Assembly (NCBI GenBank): GCA_025997675.1
Contig: BNUX01000006.1
Span: 1-64,000, forward strand
Length of the DNA stretch: 64,000 nt
Direction of reading: 5' to 3'
Source of the DNA: Spirochaetia bacterium
GTDB lineage: Bacteria; Spirochaetota; Spirochaetia; Treponematales; Breznakiellaceae
Shown: piece after piece, positions 1-8,714 of the stretch
Numbering within the stretch: the stretch's first letter is position 1
Layout of the letters: every line of letters starts with the position of its first letter
Notes under the pieces: generated by a model
What the model was told of the DNA's origin: nothing
What the model saw: only the letters and a program-made list of their open reading frames with translations
Database searches by the model: none
Position numbers and translations under genes: made by a program

Positions 1-28
1 TGAGGCGAAGAAGGGTCTGTTTGGTTAA
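1..28 (+). CDS. 3' tail of an upstream gene (partial)
   Basis: Read from base 2, the first bases give eight codons (EAKKGLFG) and a TAA at 26-28, followed directly by a terminator-like hairpin. The other two forward frames stop at base 1 or near base 33. Too little is present to name a family; this is only the most plausible reading of the window edge. Confidence 0.3.
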
Positions 29-42
29 TAAGTAGTTACTTC

Positions 43-94
43 CCCGCCCCATTGCCATGAACGGGATTGGGGCGGGCAATAACCTGCCTTTTTG
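43..94 (+). terminator. Probable terminator after the upstream gene
   Basis: A 9-bp perfect inverted repeat (CCCGCCCCA at 43-51, TGGGGCGGG at 68-76) has a 16-base loop. A run of five T lies at 89-93, further from the stem than in a classic intrinsic terminator, so efficiency is uncertain. Confidence 0.45.
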
Positions 95-127
95 TCACAT
101 AAATTTGTTCTAAATACTTAAAAGCTA

Positions 128-170
128 TTGACTAATAACAAATTGTCATATAATTTTTTAGAACTATGAT
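128..170 (+). promoter_or_regulatory. Promoter region of the first lipoprotein gene
   Basis: Two overlapping sigma70-like promoters are visible: TTGACT (128-133) with TATAAT (149-154) at a short 15-bp spacer, and TTGTCA (143-148) with TATGAT (165-170) at 16 bp. A small palindrome ATGATA-GTT-TATCAT at 166-180 overlaps the second -10 and could be an operator. The leader of about 75 bases carries a good ribosome binding site before the start at 250. Confidence 0.5.
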
Positions 171-249
171 AGTTTATCATATAAACCCGGTTGATATTAC
201 AGGATTTTTGACCGGAAAGATGTCTTTGTTTTACCTTAGGAGGGTAAAA

Positions 250-828
250 ATGAAAAGAAGTGGTTTGTTTGTAGGAATGCTTGCCTTGGTGGTGGCATTC
301 GGGGTGCTGACTGGTTGTTCGACGGTAAATAGAGTGAGTCGGCACTATGAAGAAGGCGGAGTATATCAGGATATTTCTGTTCCCAATAAGGACTTCCAGT
401 CATTGGGACTGGTATTTGCAGAGTATACCAGAGAGGGTGATGGCGCCGGCGGGGAAAAAGGTGAGGTTTACACCTTCTATAAGCTGTTACAGGAAGCTAA
501 AAAACTCGGCGCCGACAGCATTGTAAATGTCAAGATAGAGGGGAATTACGCAGACCACACCGACCTCAAGTTGGGCGGGATGATTAAAAAAGACCAGCCT
601 ACTTCAAAAACATGGTTTGGTTCAGCGACCGCTATCAAGTATACCGACACCATAAAGGACAAAAAGGCTCAAGCAGTGCAGGTTGGTACCGGTGATTCCG
701 CACAAATCTCAACGGTTACCGAAGAAACCTATAATATGGCCGGGGAGAAAGCCGAACCCCCCTCCAGCGGTCTGTTCTCAACAACATCGACGGGCAAGAA
801 AAAGTGGTGGCAATTCTGGAAAAAGTAA
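250..828 (+). CDS. Putative lipoprotein with a YbjQ-like segment
   Basis: The 192-aa product starts at ATG 250, chosen because AGGAGGGT lies just upstream and the start gives a clean lipoprotein signal: basic MKR, hydrophobic core and lipobox LTGC with Cys23. Upstream in-frame ATGs at 166 and 220 would add a hydrophilic stretch before the signal and are unlikely. The mature part is polar; a stretch GADSIVNVKIEG near residues 87-98 resembles the core of YbjQ-type proteins. The C-terminus is basic and aromatic (KKKWWQFWKK), unusual for an exported protein. It is probably anchored in a periplasm-facing membrane leaflet or the outer membrane. No function can be given. Confidence 0.75.
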   Translation: MKRSGLFVGMLALVVAFGVLTGCSTVNRVSRHYEEGGVYQDISVPNKDFQSLGLVFAEYTREGDGAGGEKGEVYTFYKLLQEAKKLGADSIVNVKIEGNYADHTDLKLGGMIKKDQPTSKTWFGSATAIKYTDTIKDKKAQAVQVGTGDSAQISTVTEETYNMAGEKAEPPSSGLFSTTSTGKKKWWQFWKK

Positions 829-849
829 AGGACTGTTCGGTTTCTAAGT

Positions 850-881
850 AAAAAGCCCACTCAGCCATTCACGGCTGAGTG
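850..881 (-). terminator. Intrinsic terminator of the DUF4105 gene (may serve both strands)
   Basis: Perfect 9-bp stem CACTCAGCC (858-866) / GGCTGAGTG (873-881) with a 6-base loop. On the minus strand it is followed by GGC and TTTTT (complement of 850-854). The stem overlaps the minus-strand stop codon at 861-863 and sits 30 bases after the plus-strand lipoprotein gene, so it probably separates the two convergent genes. Confidence 0.75.
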
Positions 882-2177
882 TGGTTGTTTACCCCGCCGC
901 CTAATCCTGCCCGCAATATCCGGCACAAAGCTCAGCGCCGCCGCGAAGGGCAGTACCAACGCCAGGCTTATCTGGTTCTGCTGCCAGAACGGGGGCAGGA
1001 GCCGTAGGAGCATGGATAGAATGCCCCCCGCCAAAACAAGGGACCACAGGCCCTTTAACAGAAACCCCCAGAAATCGCGGCGGGATGCGTCCTTGGGGAA
1101 TGCGTAGAGGATGCCAAAGGGGATTGCGGCAAGCAGCAGGGGGTTAACAAAGAGAAGGTTCATATTGTGCCAGGTGTAGTCGTGTTGGGTAAAGAAGGAC
1201 ATGAAAAAGTCCAGGAAACCGACCATGCCAAAGAAGAACCCCAGGAGCGACTGGCTTAGGCCAAGGGCAATAGCGGCGGCGGGCCTCTTCCGGTGCGCCA
1301 GGAGGAGGCCAAAGAGGCCGGCTATACAGAGGGATAGGAGCAGCTGCCGGGGCCATTGCTTCCGGGGCGCGTCCAGAACCGGGGGCCGGTCTACCGCCCG
1401 GTTGATCACATCCACGGATTTTACCAGGTTCCGTTCCCGGCCATAAATATCCCGGTACCGGAAGTCTTCGATGCGGGCGCCTATCTCCGAGGGGAGGAAC
1501 ATCTCCTGCCAAACCGTGATGGGGACATCGATATCCTGGCCCATGGAGTTACTCATGAACCATTCCGGAATGGGGGCGAACCAGGTATGCCGCAGGACGT
1601 GCTGCCGCAGGGTAAAGCGGCCGGGGGCATCCAGGAAGGCCTCGGAGAACTGGCCATTGGTGGCAAGGTCGATGATGTCCCGAATCCGGGTGGCGCAGTT
1701 ATCCTTGAAATGGTGGTACAGGTAGTTCCGGTTTTCAGGCCGGACATTTTCCTCCGCAAAGGCCCGGACCAGTTCCTTGGTTTCCGGGGGGAGGTCCAGG
1801 GTGTAGAAGGTTACATCCCGGTTTGTCAGGATGAATTGGGCGACATTGCGCACCGCCGGGGAAGCGGCGCAGCTGAAGAGGAGCCGTCCTTTGGCAAAGT
1901 TGGTATAGAAGTGATCCGTCTCAAAGGAAAAAAGGCCGTAATCGTAGAGCCGGCTTTCCCCGGTACGCCGGTCTTCGACAATCAGGGCGATATGCCCCCA
2001 CCACACGTACAGTTCATCCCCGGGACCCGCCACGCTGACCCGGATGGTAAGGTCATCATCATCAAGCTCCGGCCAGGGGATTCCCAGGGGGCTGGGAAGG
2101 GCGTTTGCGTGGAATACTCCGCCGCAAAAAGCCAGGAGGAGAAACAACAGGAGACTGGGGAGGCGCAGGTCTTTCAT
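861..2177 (-). CDS. DUF4105 (Lnb N-terminal-like) membrane protein
   Basis: 438 aa with a signal peptide, an exported N-terminal domain to about residue 270, then about five hydrophobic segments filling the C-terminal 160 residues. The N-terminal domain shows DUF4105 landmarks: YVWWGHIALIVED, a YDYGLFSF segment, PENRNYLYHHF and DNCATRIRDII. The conserved His (WWGH) and Cys (DNCATR) look like a papain-type pair, which suggests a thiol hydrolase-like fold outside the cytoplasmic membrane; the substrate is unknown. The start at 2177 lies 7 bases after a -10-like box, so the mRNA may be leaderless. It is a single gene bounded by its own promoter and terminator. Confidence 0.8.
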   Translation of the reverse strand: MKDLRLPSLLLFLLLAFCGGVFHANALPSPLGIPWPELDDDDLTIRVSVAGPGDELYVWWGHIALIVEDRRTGESRLYDYGLFSFETDHFYTNFAKGRLLFSCAASPAVRNVAQFILTNRDVTFYTLDLPPETKELVRAFAEENVRPENRNYLYHHFKDNCATRIRDIIDLATNGQFSEAFLDAPGRFTLRQHVLRHTWFAPIPEWFMSNSMGQDIDVPITVWQEMFLPSEIGARIEDFRYRDIYGRERNLVKSVDVINRAVDRPPVLDAPRKQWPRQLLLSLCIAGLFGLLLAHRKRPAAAIALGLSQSLLGFFFGMVGFLDFFMSFFTQHDYTWHNMNLLFVNPLLLAAIPFGILYAFPKDASRRDFWGFLLKGLWSLVLAGGILSMLLRLLPPFWQQNQISLALVLPFAAALSFVPDIAGRIRRRGKQPHSAVNG

Positions 2178-2184
2178 ACAGCCT

Positions 2185-2213
2185 ATTTTGCACTATCCGG
2201 GCGTTTATGACAA
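2185..2213 (-). promoter_or_regulatory. Promoter, predicted leaderless, for the DUF4105 gene
   Basis: On the minus strand TTGTCA (2208-2213), 17-bp spacer, CAAAAT (2185-2190), then 7 bases to the ATG at 2177. There is no Shine-Dalgarno sequence in this gap. Confidence 0.5.
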
Positions 2214-2231
2214 TAGTAGTGGAAAAAGCCT

Positions 2232-2259
2232 TTGCAACACGGTCATGTTTTGTTATAAT
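2232..2259 (+). promoter_or_regulatory. Promoter, predicted leaderless, for the NlpE-like gene
   Basis: TTGCAA (2232-2237), 16-bp spacer, consensus TATAAT (2254-2259), then 7 bases to the ATG at 2267. Transcription would start at or within a base or two of the start codon; no ribosome binding site is present. Confidence 0.65.
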
Positions 2260-2266
2260 TAAACGC

Positions 2267-2686
2267 ATGAAAAAGACGTTTTTAGTGTTTGTTGCGGCTT
2301 TAGCGGTTTTTGGATTAGGGGCATGCAGGTCGAATAGCAAGGTTATTGATGCCGCCCACAATTCAAGGAACAGCGTGAATTGGGATGGTGTTTATAGAGG
2401 AGTAATACCGGCGGCGGATGGGCCGGGTATCAATGTTGAGATAACGTTGGACTTAGACGGGACTTATAGGATAAGTTATCAATACATTGACCGGGGCGAA
2501 GAGGTCTTTACCGACGCCGGGACCTTCAAGTGGAATGATGCCGGAAGCGCCATCACACTGGATGTCAGGGATATGCCCCCGCATTATCAGGTCGGCGAGA
2601 ACATCCTGATCCAATTGGATATGGCCGGGGAAAAGATACGCGGCGCCCTTGCGGATACCTATATCCTGAAAAAGGTCCTTGAGTAA
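2267..2686 (+). CDS. NlpE-like lipoprotein without the CXXC motif
   Basis: 139 aa. The start at 2267 gives a lipoprotein signal ending in LGAC (Cys20). The mature part matches the NlpE N-terminal domain in order: a W-x-G-x-Y-x-G-x-x-P stretch, LDLDGTYRISYQY, GTFKWNDAGSAITL and a late YQVGENILIQLD segment. In NlpE proteins the second position of this domain carries a PCADC copper/thiol motif; here it reads PAADG, so metal or redox sensing by that pair is lost. It may report envelope state or bind lipids, but this is inference. It precedes an ABC exporter by 43 bases, though each has its own promoter. Confidence 0.75.
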   Translation: MKKTFLVFVAALAVFGLGACRSNSKVIDAAHNSRNSVNWDGVYRGVIPAADGPGINVEITLDLDGTYRISYQYIDRGEEVFTDAGTFKWNDAGSAITLDVRDMPPHYQVGENILIQLDMAGEKIRGALADTYILKKVLE

Positions 2687-2695
2687 ACACGCGTA

Positions 2696-2724
2696 CTGAC
2701 AAAGGGGGATTTTCCCGATACTAT
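2696..2724 (+). promoter_or_regulatory. Promoter, predicted leaderless, for the ABC exporter pair
   Basis: CTGACA (2696-2701), 17-bp spacer, TACTAT (2719-2724), only 5 bases before the ATG at 2730. No Shine-Dalgarno sequence precedes the start, so a leaderless transcript is expected. Confidence 0.55.
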
Positions 2725-2729
2725 ACGGT

Positions 2730-3431
2730 ATGGGCTATATCGAATTTCGCGGGGTTTGCAAGTACTACCGTGCAGGCGAGACCCGGATACACGCGGCGGA
2801 CCATATTACCTTTGAGATTGAAAAAAGCGAATTTTGCGTGATCCTGGGGCCCAGCGGCGCGGGGAAGACTACCCTCCTCAATATGCTGGGGGGTATGGAC
2901 TCCTGTGATGAGGGGACGATTACCCTGGATGGCCGGGAGATTAGCGCACTGACCGAACGGCAGCTTACGGATTACCGCCGGTATGATGTGGGCTTTGTGT
3001 TTCAGTTTTATAACCTTATCCAGAACCTTACCGCCTTGGAAAACGTGGAACTTGCCTCGGAAATCTGTATCGGCTGCCGGGACCCGAGGGAAACCCTGGC
3101 CTTGGTGGGGCTGGCGGAACGGATGGGGAACTTTCCCGGCCAGCTTTCCGGGGGGGAGCAGCAACGGGTCGCCATAGCGCGGGCCCTGGCAAAGAACCCT
3201 AAGATTTTGCTCTGCGATGAACCGACGGGGGCTCTGGATTACGAAACGGGGAAGACCATACTGCGGCTTTTACAGGAGAGCTGCCGCAAAACCGGGAAGA
3301 CCGTGATCGTGATTACCCATAACCATGCCATTGCGGGTATGGCGGACCGGGTGATTCAGCTCAAAAATGGGGGGATAGTGAAAATTGAACGGAACCCTGA
3401 CCCGCTGCCGGTAGAACAGATCGAGTGGTAA
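2730..3431 (+). CDS. ABC exporter ATPase (MacB/LolD type)
   Basis: 233 aa, usual length for a LolD/MacB-type ATPase. It has Walker [10 protein letters not shown] (about residues 41-49), the Q-loop in FVFQFYNLI, signature [16 protein letters not shown], Walker [13 protein letters not shown] and an H-loop His in [11 protein letters not shown]. The family energises FtsX-like permeases that move lipids, lipoproteins or peptides through mechanical coupling rather than classic transport. Its TAA overlaps the permease ATG (TAATG at 3429-3433), so the two are translationally coupled and form one transporter. Confidence 0.9.
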   Translation: MGYIEFRGVCKYYRAGETRIHAADHITFEIEKSEFCVILGPSGAGKTTLLNMLGGMDSCDEGTITLDGREISALTERQLTDYRRYDVGFVFQFYNLIQNLTALENVELASEICIGCRDPRETLALVGLAERMGNFPGQLSGGEQQRVAIARALAKNPKILLCDEPTGALDYETGKTILRLLQESCRKTGKTVIVITHNHAIAGMADRVIQLKNGGIVKIERNPDPLPVEQIEW

Positions 3432-6400
3432 TGAGCCTTCCCTACGGTAAAACCTATATAAAAACGATACTCCGGGAGATTCGCGGTACCCTGAGCCGCT
3501 TCGTGGCTATCTTCGCCATCGTAGCCCTGGGGGTAGGGTTTCTCGCCGGGCTCCTGGCAACCACCCCGGATATGAAACTCTCCGTGGACCATTACTTCCG
3601 GGAAACCAATATGATGGATGTTTTCATCAAGGCTACCTTGGGTATCACCGATGGGGATGTTGAAGCCCTCGCCGCCCTGGATGAAACCGCCCTGGTTCTC
3701 CCGGCCTATGTGATGGATTCCCTGGTCAGGACCGGTGCGGATGAGGTCCTTGCCGCCCGGGTCTACGGGCTGCCCCTGGATGATGCGGATGATGCAGGGT
3801 TTGTAAACAGGATGGAACTGATGGCGGGCCGGTTTCCCGAAAGGGACGATGAATGTCTGGTCCAGCAGGGAGGGGGGTATTTTGAGGACTTTGCGATAGG
3901 TGATACCTTTTCACCGGTTTCTACCGGACAGGAGATCTACCGGGTGGGTACGTATACCGTCACCGGAATAGTGAAGAGCCCCCTCTTTATTTCCTTTGAC
4001 CGGGAACCCACCGGTATCGGTAACGGCCGCCTGGGGACGGCGCTCTATGTCCGCCGAGGCAGTTTTGCCCTTCCGGTCTACACCGATGTCTACCTTACCC
4101 TGGCCGGGGGGCGGCGTTTCACCGCCTTTACCGACCCCTATCAGCAGTTTGTGGACGCCGCCGTAAAAAGGATAGAAGCCCTGGGGGATGAACGGTCGCG
4201 CATCCGCCGGGAGGATATCCTTGCCGAAGCCGGGGATGCAATCAACGCGGGGGCCGGGGAGTATGAGCAGGCACGGATACGCGCAGGGGAGGAATTGGCG
4301 GCGGGCCGGAAGAAGCTGGACGATGGGGCGGCGGAGATAGCGGCGGGAGAGGCGGAACTGAAAACAGGGGAGGACCGGCTGGTGAAGGGCCGCCTGACCC
4401 TGGCGGAGGAGCAGAGCCGGGTTAAGACGGAACTGGCGGACAATGAAGCGCGCCTTCTAAGCGGGGAGGCGGAAATCGCCGCGGGTAAGCGGGCCCTGGC
4501 GGAAAGCAAGGCCCAGCTTGACGCGGCCCGGGATGAGGTGGAGAAAGCCCGGGCCTCCCGTGTCGCCATGAGAACCGCACGGGGACGGGAAGGGGTGGCC
4601 CAGTACGATGCGGGAGTAAAGGCCTGGGAAGAGGGGAGCGCCCTGCTTACGGCGAAGGAAGGGGAACTGCGCCGGGGCTTTGTATTGCTGGAACAGGGCA
4701 GGGCCCGGGCGGATGCGGAGTTTGCACAGGCGGCGGCGGAACTGGCGGCTGCGGAGGCGGAGCTGGCGGCGGGCCGGCAGGAATTGGAGGAGGTCCGGCA
4801 AGAGCTTGCCCGGGGGGAAGCTGAGTATGCGGCGGCCCGGGACGATGCGGAGCGGATGCTTGCGGAGGGGGAGGAGGAGTTGGCGGCGGCCCGGCGGCTG
4901 GTTCCGGATATGGCCATCGACAGTCCCCAGTGGTATGTGCTGGACCGCAACGCCAATGTGGGCGCTGCAACCTACCGGGCCAATGTGGAGAAGATTGCCG
5001 ACCTTGCCCGGGTGTTTCCCTTGTTTTTCCTCCTGGTGGCGGCCCTGGTGGTACTGACCACCATGACCCGGATGGTGGAGGAGGAGCGTACCCAGATTGG
5101 GGTGCTCAAAGCCCTGGGGTATCAAAAACGGGTAATCGCCGCCAAATACCTGGTGTACTGCGGGATCACCGGCATCCTCGGTTCCGCCGTAGGGATGATA
5201 TCCGGCTTTTGGGGCCTCCCGCTGATCATCTACAATGCCTTTGGAACCATGTACCGGCTGCCCCCCCTGGTGTTGGAACTAAACTGGCCCTTCGGCCTTA
5301 TGGCCTGCGGCGCCGTATTGCTGTGTACTATGGGCGCCACGGTCTATGCCTCCTACAGTTCCCTTTGGGAGAAACCCTCGGCGCTCATGCGGCCCCGGCC
5401 TCCCCGGGCGGGGAAGCGCATCTTCCTGGAATCCCTGCCCTTCATCTGGCGGCACATGAAGTTTACCTACAAGGTTACGGCGCGGAACCTGCTGCGGTAT
5501 AAGAAACATTTCTTCATGACCGTTACCGGTATTGCCGGCTGTACCGCATTGATGCTTGCCGGGTTCGGCCTCCGGGATTCCCTGGTCTACATAGCCCGCA
5601 CCCAGTTTGAAGATATCTTTACCTACGATCTGCGGATTGAATTGGGTGAAGAAGGCGCGGCTTCCAAGGATGAGATTGTCAAAACCTATCTGGCCGATAC
5701 GGAGGCGGTTCTTCCCGGCGGCTATACGGCGCTCCATATCAATAACGCCGCTATCATCCATGACGGGCAGCGGATGAGCGTCATCCTGTATATCCCCGAA
5801 GACCCGGAAACCCTGGGGGATTTTATCCGGCTTGCACCGAGAAGGACGAACATTCCCCTCACCTTTACGGCGGACTCGGCGGTGCTAACCGAAAATATCG
5901 CCGCCCGTATGAAGCTTGCAACCGGTGACCGCTTTACCCTGGAGGATGCCGAGGGGAGACGGGGGGAGTTTGTCCTTTCCGGAATCACCGAAAACTACGT
6001 GGGGAACTATTGTTACCTGGGTCAGGCGGCATATCAGGCGGCTTTCGGCGGCAGCTTGAGGTACGATACCCTCCTGGTAAAAACCGGCGATGTTGACAGC
6101 TACGATACTATCATAACCCGCATCCTGGAAAGCGAAATGGTCTCCGGCGCGGAGTTTACCACCAGTGTGCAGACTTCCTACAACAACCTCTTGGTCAGCA
6201 TCAACCTGGTGGTACTGATCCTCATTGCCGCCGCCGGGGGGCTCGCCATGATTGTGCTTTACAACCTTACCTACATCAACATTAACGAGCGCAGCCGGGA
6301 ACTGGCCACCCTCAGGGTGCTGGGCTTCCATAAAAATGAAGCGGCGGCCTACATTTTCCGGGAGATCACCGTCCTGAGTATTGTCGGCGCCCTTGCGGGG

Positions 6401-6601
6401 CTGCTCATTGGCATACTTCTGCACGCCTTCATCATCTCGGTGGCGGACACCACGGACCTGATGTTCGGCCGGGAAGTGGCCCCCCTTAGTTTTATCCTTT
6501 CCGCACTGATAACTATGGCCTTTTCCGCACTGGTAGATCTACTAATGCTGGGAAAGATTAGGCACATCGGGATGGCGGAATCCATGAAAGCGGTAGACTG
6601 A
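3431..6601 (+). CDS. FtsX-like ABC permease with large extracytoplasmic coiled coil
   Basis: 1056 aa, start taken at ATG 3431 because it overlaps the ATPase stop; a GTG six bases upstream is possible. Layout: transmembrane segment near 22-43, extracytoplasmic domain, an Ala/Glu-rich coiled coil at about 276-490 (ELAAGRKKLDDG-type repeats), first FtsX domain at about 524-650, transmembrane helix near 692-716, second extracytoplasmic domain, and a second FtsX domain at about 921-1050. This two-FtsX layout is found in large single-chain exporters of Firmicutes and spirochaetes. The long coiled coil could reach across the periplasm. Cargo is unknown; the neighbouring lipoprotein makes a lipoprotein or lipid role plausible. 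Confidence 0.85.
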   Translation: MSLPYGKTYIKTILREIRGTLSRFVAIFAIVALGVGFLAGLLATTPDMKLSVDHYFRETNMMDVFIKATLGITDGDVEALAALDETALVLPAYVMDSLVRTGADEVLAARVYGLPLDDADDAGFVNRMELMAGRFPERDDECLVQQGGGYFEDFAIGDTFSPVSTGQEIYRVGTYTVTGIVKSPLFISFDREPTGIGNGRLGTALYVRRGSFALPVYTDVYLTLAGGRRFTAFTDPYQQFVDAAVKRIEALGDERSRIRREDILAEAGDAINAGAGEYEQARIRAGEELAAGRKKLDDGAAEIAAGEAELKTGEDRLVKGRLTLAEEQSRVKTELADNEARLLSGEAEIAAGKRALAESKAQLDAARDEVEKARASRVAMRTARGREGVAQYDAGVKAWEEGSALLTAKEGELRRGFVLLEQGRARADAEFAQAAAELAAAEAELAAGRQELEEVRQELARGEAEYAAARDDAERMLAEGEEELAAARRLVPDMAIDSPQWYVLDRNANVGAATYRANVEKIADLARVFPLFFLLVAALVVLTTMTRMVEEERTQIGVLKALGYQKRVIAAKYLVYCGITGILGSAVGMISGFWGLPLIIYNAFGTMYRLPPLVLELNWPFGLMACGAVLLCTMGATVYASYSSLWEKPSALMRPRPPRAGKRIFLESLPFIWRHMKFTYKVTARNLLRYKKHFFMTVTGIAGCTALMLAGFGLRDSLVYIARTQFEDIFTYDLRIELGEEGAASKDEIVKTYLADTEAVLPGGYTALHINNAAIIHDGQRMSVILYIPEDPETLGDFIRLAPRRTNIPLTFTADSAVLTENIAARMKLATGDRFTLEDAEGRRGEFVLSGITENYVGNYCYLGQAAYQAAFGGSLRYDTLLVKTGDVDSYDTIITRILESEMVSGAEFTTSVQTSYNNLLVSINLVVLILIAAAGGLAMIVLYNLTYININERSRELATLRVLGFHKNEAAAYIFREITVLSIVGALAGLLIGILLHAFIISVADTTDLMFGREVAPLSFILSALITMAFSALVDLLMLGKIRHIGMAESMKAVD

Positions 6602-6611
6602 CGGAGGCCAC

Positions 6612-6640
6612 TTGTCACGGTTCTTCAAACGCCCTAAACT
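6612..6640 (+). promoter_or_regulatory. Promoter, predicted leaderless, for the Uma2 gene
   Basis: TTGTCA (6612-6617), 17-bp spacer, TAAACT (6635-6640), then 6 bases to ATG 6647. A purine run (AGGGGC) touches the ATG and is too close to act as a ribosome binding site. Confidence 0.55.
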
Positions 6641-6646
6641 AGGGGC

Positions 6647-7210
6647 ATGTCAGATCCATTATTCCATGAACCGGAAAAAACGCACTATACCTACGCCGAT
6701 TACCTTGCATGGGAAACGGACAAACGGTATGAACTCATGGACGGGGTGGCCTATATGATGGCCTCCCCCTCGGTAATCCATCAGCGGCTCTGCAGGGAGC
6801 TCCTCCGCCAATTCAGCAACTTCCTCTTGGGAAAACCCTGTGAAGTATTTGCCGCGCCCCTGGATGTCCGTCTTTTCCCCCGGAAGGACCGCACCGACGA
6901 TACGGTGTTACAGCCGGACCTGCTCGTGGTGTGCAATAAAACCAGGCTGTCCAAAGGTTCCTGTGACGGCGCCCCCGACATGGTGATTGAAATTGTTTCA
7001 CCATCCAATACCGTGCAGGAGCTGTTAAGGAAGTTTAACTACTATCTGGACGCCGGTGTCCGGGAATATTGGGTTGTTAATCCTGATACGCAAACGGTAC
7101 AGGTCCATGTTCTGGAAAACGGCCATTTTGTATCCACCATATACCAACGGGACAGCGTCATCCCTGTTTCGATCCTGTCGGGCTTGGGGATAGACCCCAT
7201 CTGGGGATAA
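6647..7210 (+). CDS. Uma2 family (DUF820) restriction-nuclease-fold protein
   Basis: 187 aa, typical for the family. Hallmarks are YTYADYLAWETDKRYELMDG at the N-terminus, QPDLLVVCNK in the middle, DMVIEIVSPSNTVQELLRKFNYYLDAGVREYWVV and a C-terminal beta segment. The spaced Glu/Asp (ELMDG, QPD, VIEIVSPS) form the PD-(D/E)XK-like metal site. Members are common in cyanobacteria and treponemes, usually as orphans; the cellular role is unsettled. No partner gene is nearby. Ninety bases of unremarkable convergent spacer follow. Confidence 0.85.
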   Translation: MSDPLFHEPEKTHYTYADYLAWETDKRYELMDGVAYMMASPSVIHQRLCRELLRQFSNFLLGKPCEVFAAPLDVRLFPRKDRTDDTVLQPDLLVVCNKTRLSKGSCDGAPDMVIEIVSPSNTVQELLRKFNYYLDAGVREYWVVNPDTQTVQVHVLENGHFVSTIYQRDSVIPVSILSGLGIDPIWG

Positions 7211-7301
7211 CCGGTTACCGGACACCCACTTCTTAAAAGCCCCGATCGTCTTTTGTACCGGTGAACCTCCCGAATTTTTAATAAAAACATATTGATATTC
7301 C

Positions 7302-8651
7302 TCATAGCTTGAAAACAACCTTGGCGATACTGAAATAAACCACCAGGGACGCGGCGTCAACAATGGTGGTGATAAGGGGCGCCGCCATGATTGCCGGGTC
7401 TACCCGGAGCTTCTTTGCCGCCATAGGCAGGAGGCAGCCGATGGTCTTTGCCATTATCAGGGTAAGGAGTACGCTTGCGGTTACGGTCAATGCCAGGAGG
7501 CTGTTTTGCCCATTGGTCAGATAGATGCGGACAAAGTTGATAATCCCCAGGATAAGGCCGCAGAGAAAGCCGATGCGGATTTCCCGCCACAGCACCACCG
7601 CAATATCCTTGAAGTTAACCTCCCCCAGGGCCATCCCGCGGATAATCAGGGTCGAACTTTGGCTCCCCGCATTGCCCCCGGTGTCCATGAGCATGGGGAT
7701 AAAGGCGATAAGCAGGGGCAGGGCAGCCAGGGCGTTCTCAAACCCGGAGATGACGGCCCCGGTAATGGTGGCGGAGAGCATCAGAAAGAGGAGCCATACG
7801 ATACGGTTCCGCACCTGTTGCAGCACCCCGGTTTTCAGGTAGGGCTCTTCCGAAGGCTTCAAGGCGCTCATTATCTCAAAGTCCTCGGTATTTTCCTCCT
7901 CGATGATTTGAACCACATCGTCAACGGTGATAATCCCCACCAGGCGGTCATCCGCATCCACCACGGGCATTGCCAGCAAACCATACTTCTTAAAAGAGCG
8001 GGCCACCAGTTCCTGGTCATCCGTGGTACGGGCGGACACAAAATCGATATCCATGATATCGTCAATCAGCGTATCCTCTACCGACAGCATCAGTGCTTTT
8101 GCGGACACCACCCCCAGGAGCGTCCGGTCCTGGTCTATCACATAGCAGGTGTAAATCGTTTCCTTGTTGACCCCGTTCTTCCGTATCTTGTCGAAGGCGG
8201 TACGGACCGTAGAATCCTCGGTCAGCCACACATATTCGGTAGTCATAATACTACCCGCCGAATCCTCGGGGTACTTTAGCATCTGGTTGATGACCGCCCG
8301 TTTCTCGGCGGGAGTGTTCTGCAACACCCGGGTCACCACATCGGCGGGCATTTCCTCGATTAAGTCGACCGCGTCATCCACAAAGAGCCGGTCCATGATA
8401 TCCCGCACCTCGGTATCCGACAGGGCCAGAATGAGCATCTGCTGTTCATCCCCTTCCATGTAGGAAAACACGGCGGAGGCGATACTCTTAGGCAAAAGCC
8501 GGAAGATACGCAGCATCGTTTCCTTACTTTCGTCCTTAAAGAAATCCGCAATATTCACCACATTCATCCCCGCGAAGATGCCATGCAGTTCCGCTACCCG
8601 TATGGGGCTTTCGTTGAGCAGTTCAAGAATCGTTTCTTTTTCGATTTCCAT
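7302..8651 (-). CDS. mgtE: Magnesium transporter MgtE
   Basis: 449 aa from ATG 8651, chosen because AGGAGA lies about 8 bases upstream; a longer reading frame to 8690 lacks a site. Order: MgtE N-domain of helical repeats (about 1-130), a CBS pair (about 131-250, with VWLTEDSTVRTAFDKI and VVSAKALM), then five membrane helices. The pore-forming C-terminus includes the conserved PMLMDTGGNAGSQSS stretch and a late GCLLPMAAKKLRVDPA segment. The protein is a dimeric Mg2+ channel gated by cytosolic Mg2+ at the CBS domains. It follows a radical SAM/glycosyltransferase pair on the same strand by 48 bases and may be cotranscribed. No M-box riboswitch is visible. Confidence 0.93.
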   Translation of the reverse strand: MEIEKETILELLNESPIRVAELHGIFAGMNVVNIADFFKDESKETMLRIFRLLPKSIASAVFSYMEGDEQQMLILALSDTEVRDIMDRLFVDDAVDLIEEMPADVVTRVLQNTPAEKRAVINQMLKYPEDSAGSIMTTEYVWLTEDSTVRTAFDKIRKNGVNKETIYTCYVIDQDRTLLGVVSAKALMLSVEDTLIDDIMDIDFVSARTTDDQELVARSFKKYGLLAMPVVDADDRLVGIITVDDVVQIIEEENTEDFEIMSALKPSEEPYLKTGVLQQVRNRIVWLLFLMLSATITGAVISGFENALAALPLLIAFIPMLMDTGGNAGSQSSTLIIRGMALGEVNFKDIAVVLWREIRIGFLCGLILGIINFVRIYLTNGQNSLLALTVTASVLLTLIMAKTIGCLLPMAAKKLRVDPAIMAAPLITTIVDAASLVVYFSIAKVVFKL

Positions 8652-8686
8652 GATGGTTTCTCCTGAAAAGATACGGTGGGGAAGGG

Positions 8687-8714
8687 CCAATCAGATTGGT
8701 CAACCAAGTTGACC
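8687..8714. repeat. Two overlapping palindromes before mgtE
   Basis: CCAATC-A-GATTGG (8687-8699) and GGTCAAC-CAA-GTTGACC (8698-8714) share two bases, so only one hairpin can fully form at a time. They span the stop codon of the glycosyltransferase gene and lie upstream of the mgtE ribosome binding site on the minus-strand transcript. Neither is followed by a T-run. Confidence 0.5.

Noticed and set aside
1356..2210. 284-aa plus-strand open frame
   Set aside because: Antisense to the DUF4105 gene, whose motifs, promoter and terminator are on the other strand.
4141..5125. Ser/Ala-rich and other minus-strand frames opposite the coiled coil of the ABC permease
   Set aside because: Composition reflects the complement of Glu/Ala codons; no start signals.
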